A DNA stretch of 40,445 bases from NCBI GenBank assembly GCA_964520785.1, contig CAZFQG010000033.1, forward strand, positions 1 to 40,445. Direction: 5' to 3'. A model generated the notes under the pieces. It was not told where the DNA came from, did not search any database, and saw nothing but the letters and a program-made list of their open reading frames with translations. Shown here piece after piece: positions 40,407 through 40,445 of this stretch. The first letter of the stretch is position 1. Each line of letters opens with the position of its first letter. The position numbers and the translations under genes were made by a program. Source of the stretch: CAZFQG01 sp964520785. GTDB taxonomy: Bacteria; Planctomycetota; Planctomycetia; Pirellulales; Thermoguttaceae.

Positions 40407-40445
40407 TGAAGCTGATTTCCCAGGGCGATCTTCCGGACGCCAGAG

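Overview
The window looks like chromosomal DNA from a high-GC bacterium of the Planctomycetota, most like the Pirellulales, or a close relative. This is judged only from recognised families: a DUF1207 outer-membrane-like protein, exported glycosidases and BNR sialidases, a PEP-CTERM protein, a DUF1559-type prepilin remnant, a short zinc-ribbon protein, an ECF sigma factor set among exported proteins of unknown function, and an acidic/basic disordered protein ending in an RG tail. Many separately transcribed genes carry a strong AAAGGAG-type ribosome binding site.

Layout. 1-3.3 kb: a tightly coupled run purE - mtnA - exported GH5-like glycosidase. 3.3-3.9 kb: decayed DNA with an integrase remnant. 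3.9-6.9 kb: thiol peroxidase, a terminator, then a two-subunit 2-oxoacid:ferredoxin oxidoreductase. 7-8.4 kb: exported sialidase-like protein. 8.8-11.7 kb: an ECF sigma locus (exported protein, sigma factor, membrane protein in the anti-sigma position, exported protein). 11.8-15.8 kb: DUF1207, zinc ribbon, PEP-CTERM, CheX-like and rubredoxin genes. 15.9-21.8 kb: alpha/beta hydrolase, a peroxiredoxin interrupted by an amber codon, DUF523-DUF1722, a ROK kinase fused to an Mth938-like domain, and MsrB-MsrA. 22.0-29.2 kb: a carbohydrate-use region with a GntR FCD remnant, a 1033-residue three-part sialidase/glycosidase, a PIN remnant, a PQQ-type propeller and a sodium/solute symporter. 29.5-31.8 kb: disordered RG-tailed protein and a ketosynthase-fold protein lacking its catalytic triad. 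32-40 kb: NifS-like protein without the usual active-site Cys, an exported protein of unknown function, SMP-30 lactonase, CapA-like phosphatase, aldo/keto reductase, a PA14-propeller protein and a pilin remnant.

Themes. Exported sugar-active proteins, a symporter, an SMP-30 lactonase and an aldo/keto reductase fit a life on complex polysaccharides. Tpx, peroxiredoxin, rubredoxin and MsrBA next to an oxygen-sensitive oxidoreductase suggest exposure to changing oxygen. Five decayed or broken genes (integrase, PIN, GntR, peroxiredoxin, pilin) show active gene loss or past mobile-element traffic. No rRNA, tRNA, CRISPR array or complete insertion sequence was seen. The most unusual items are the ROK-Mth938 fusion, the triad-less ketosynthase, the Cys-less desulfurase and the TAG-ATG peroxiredoxin.
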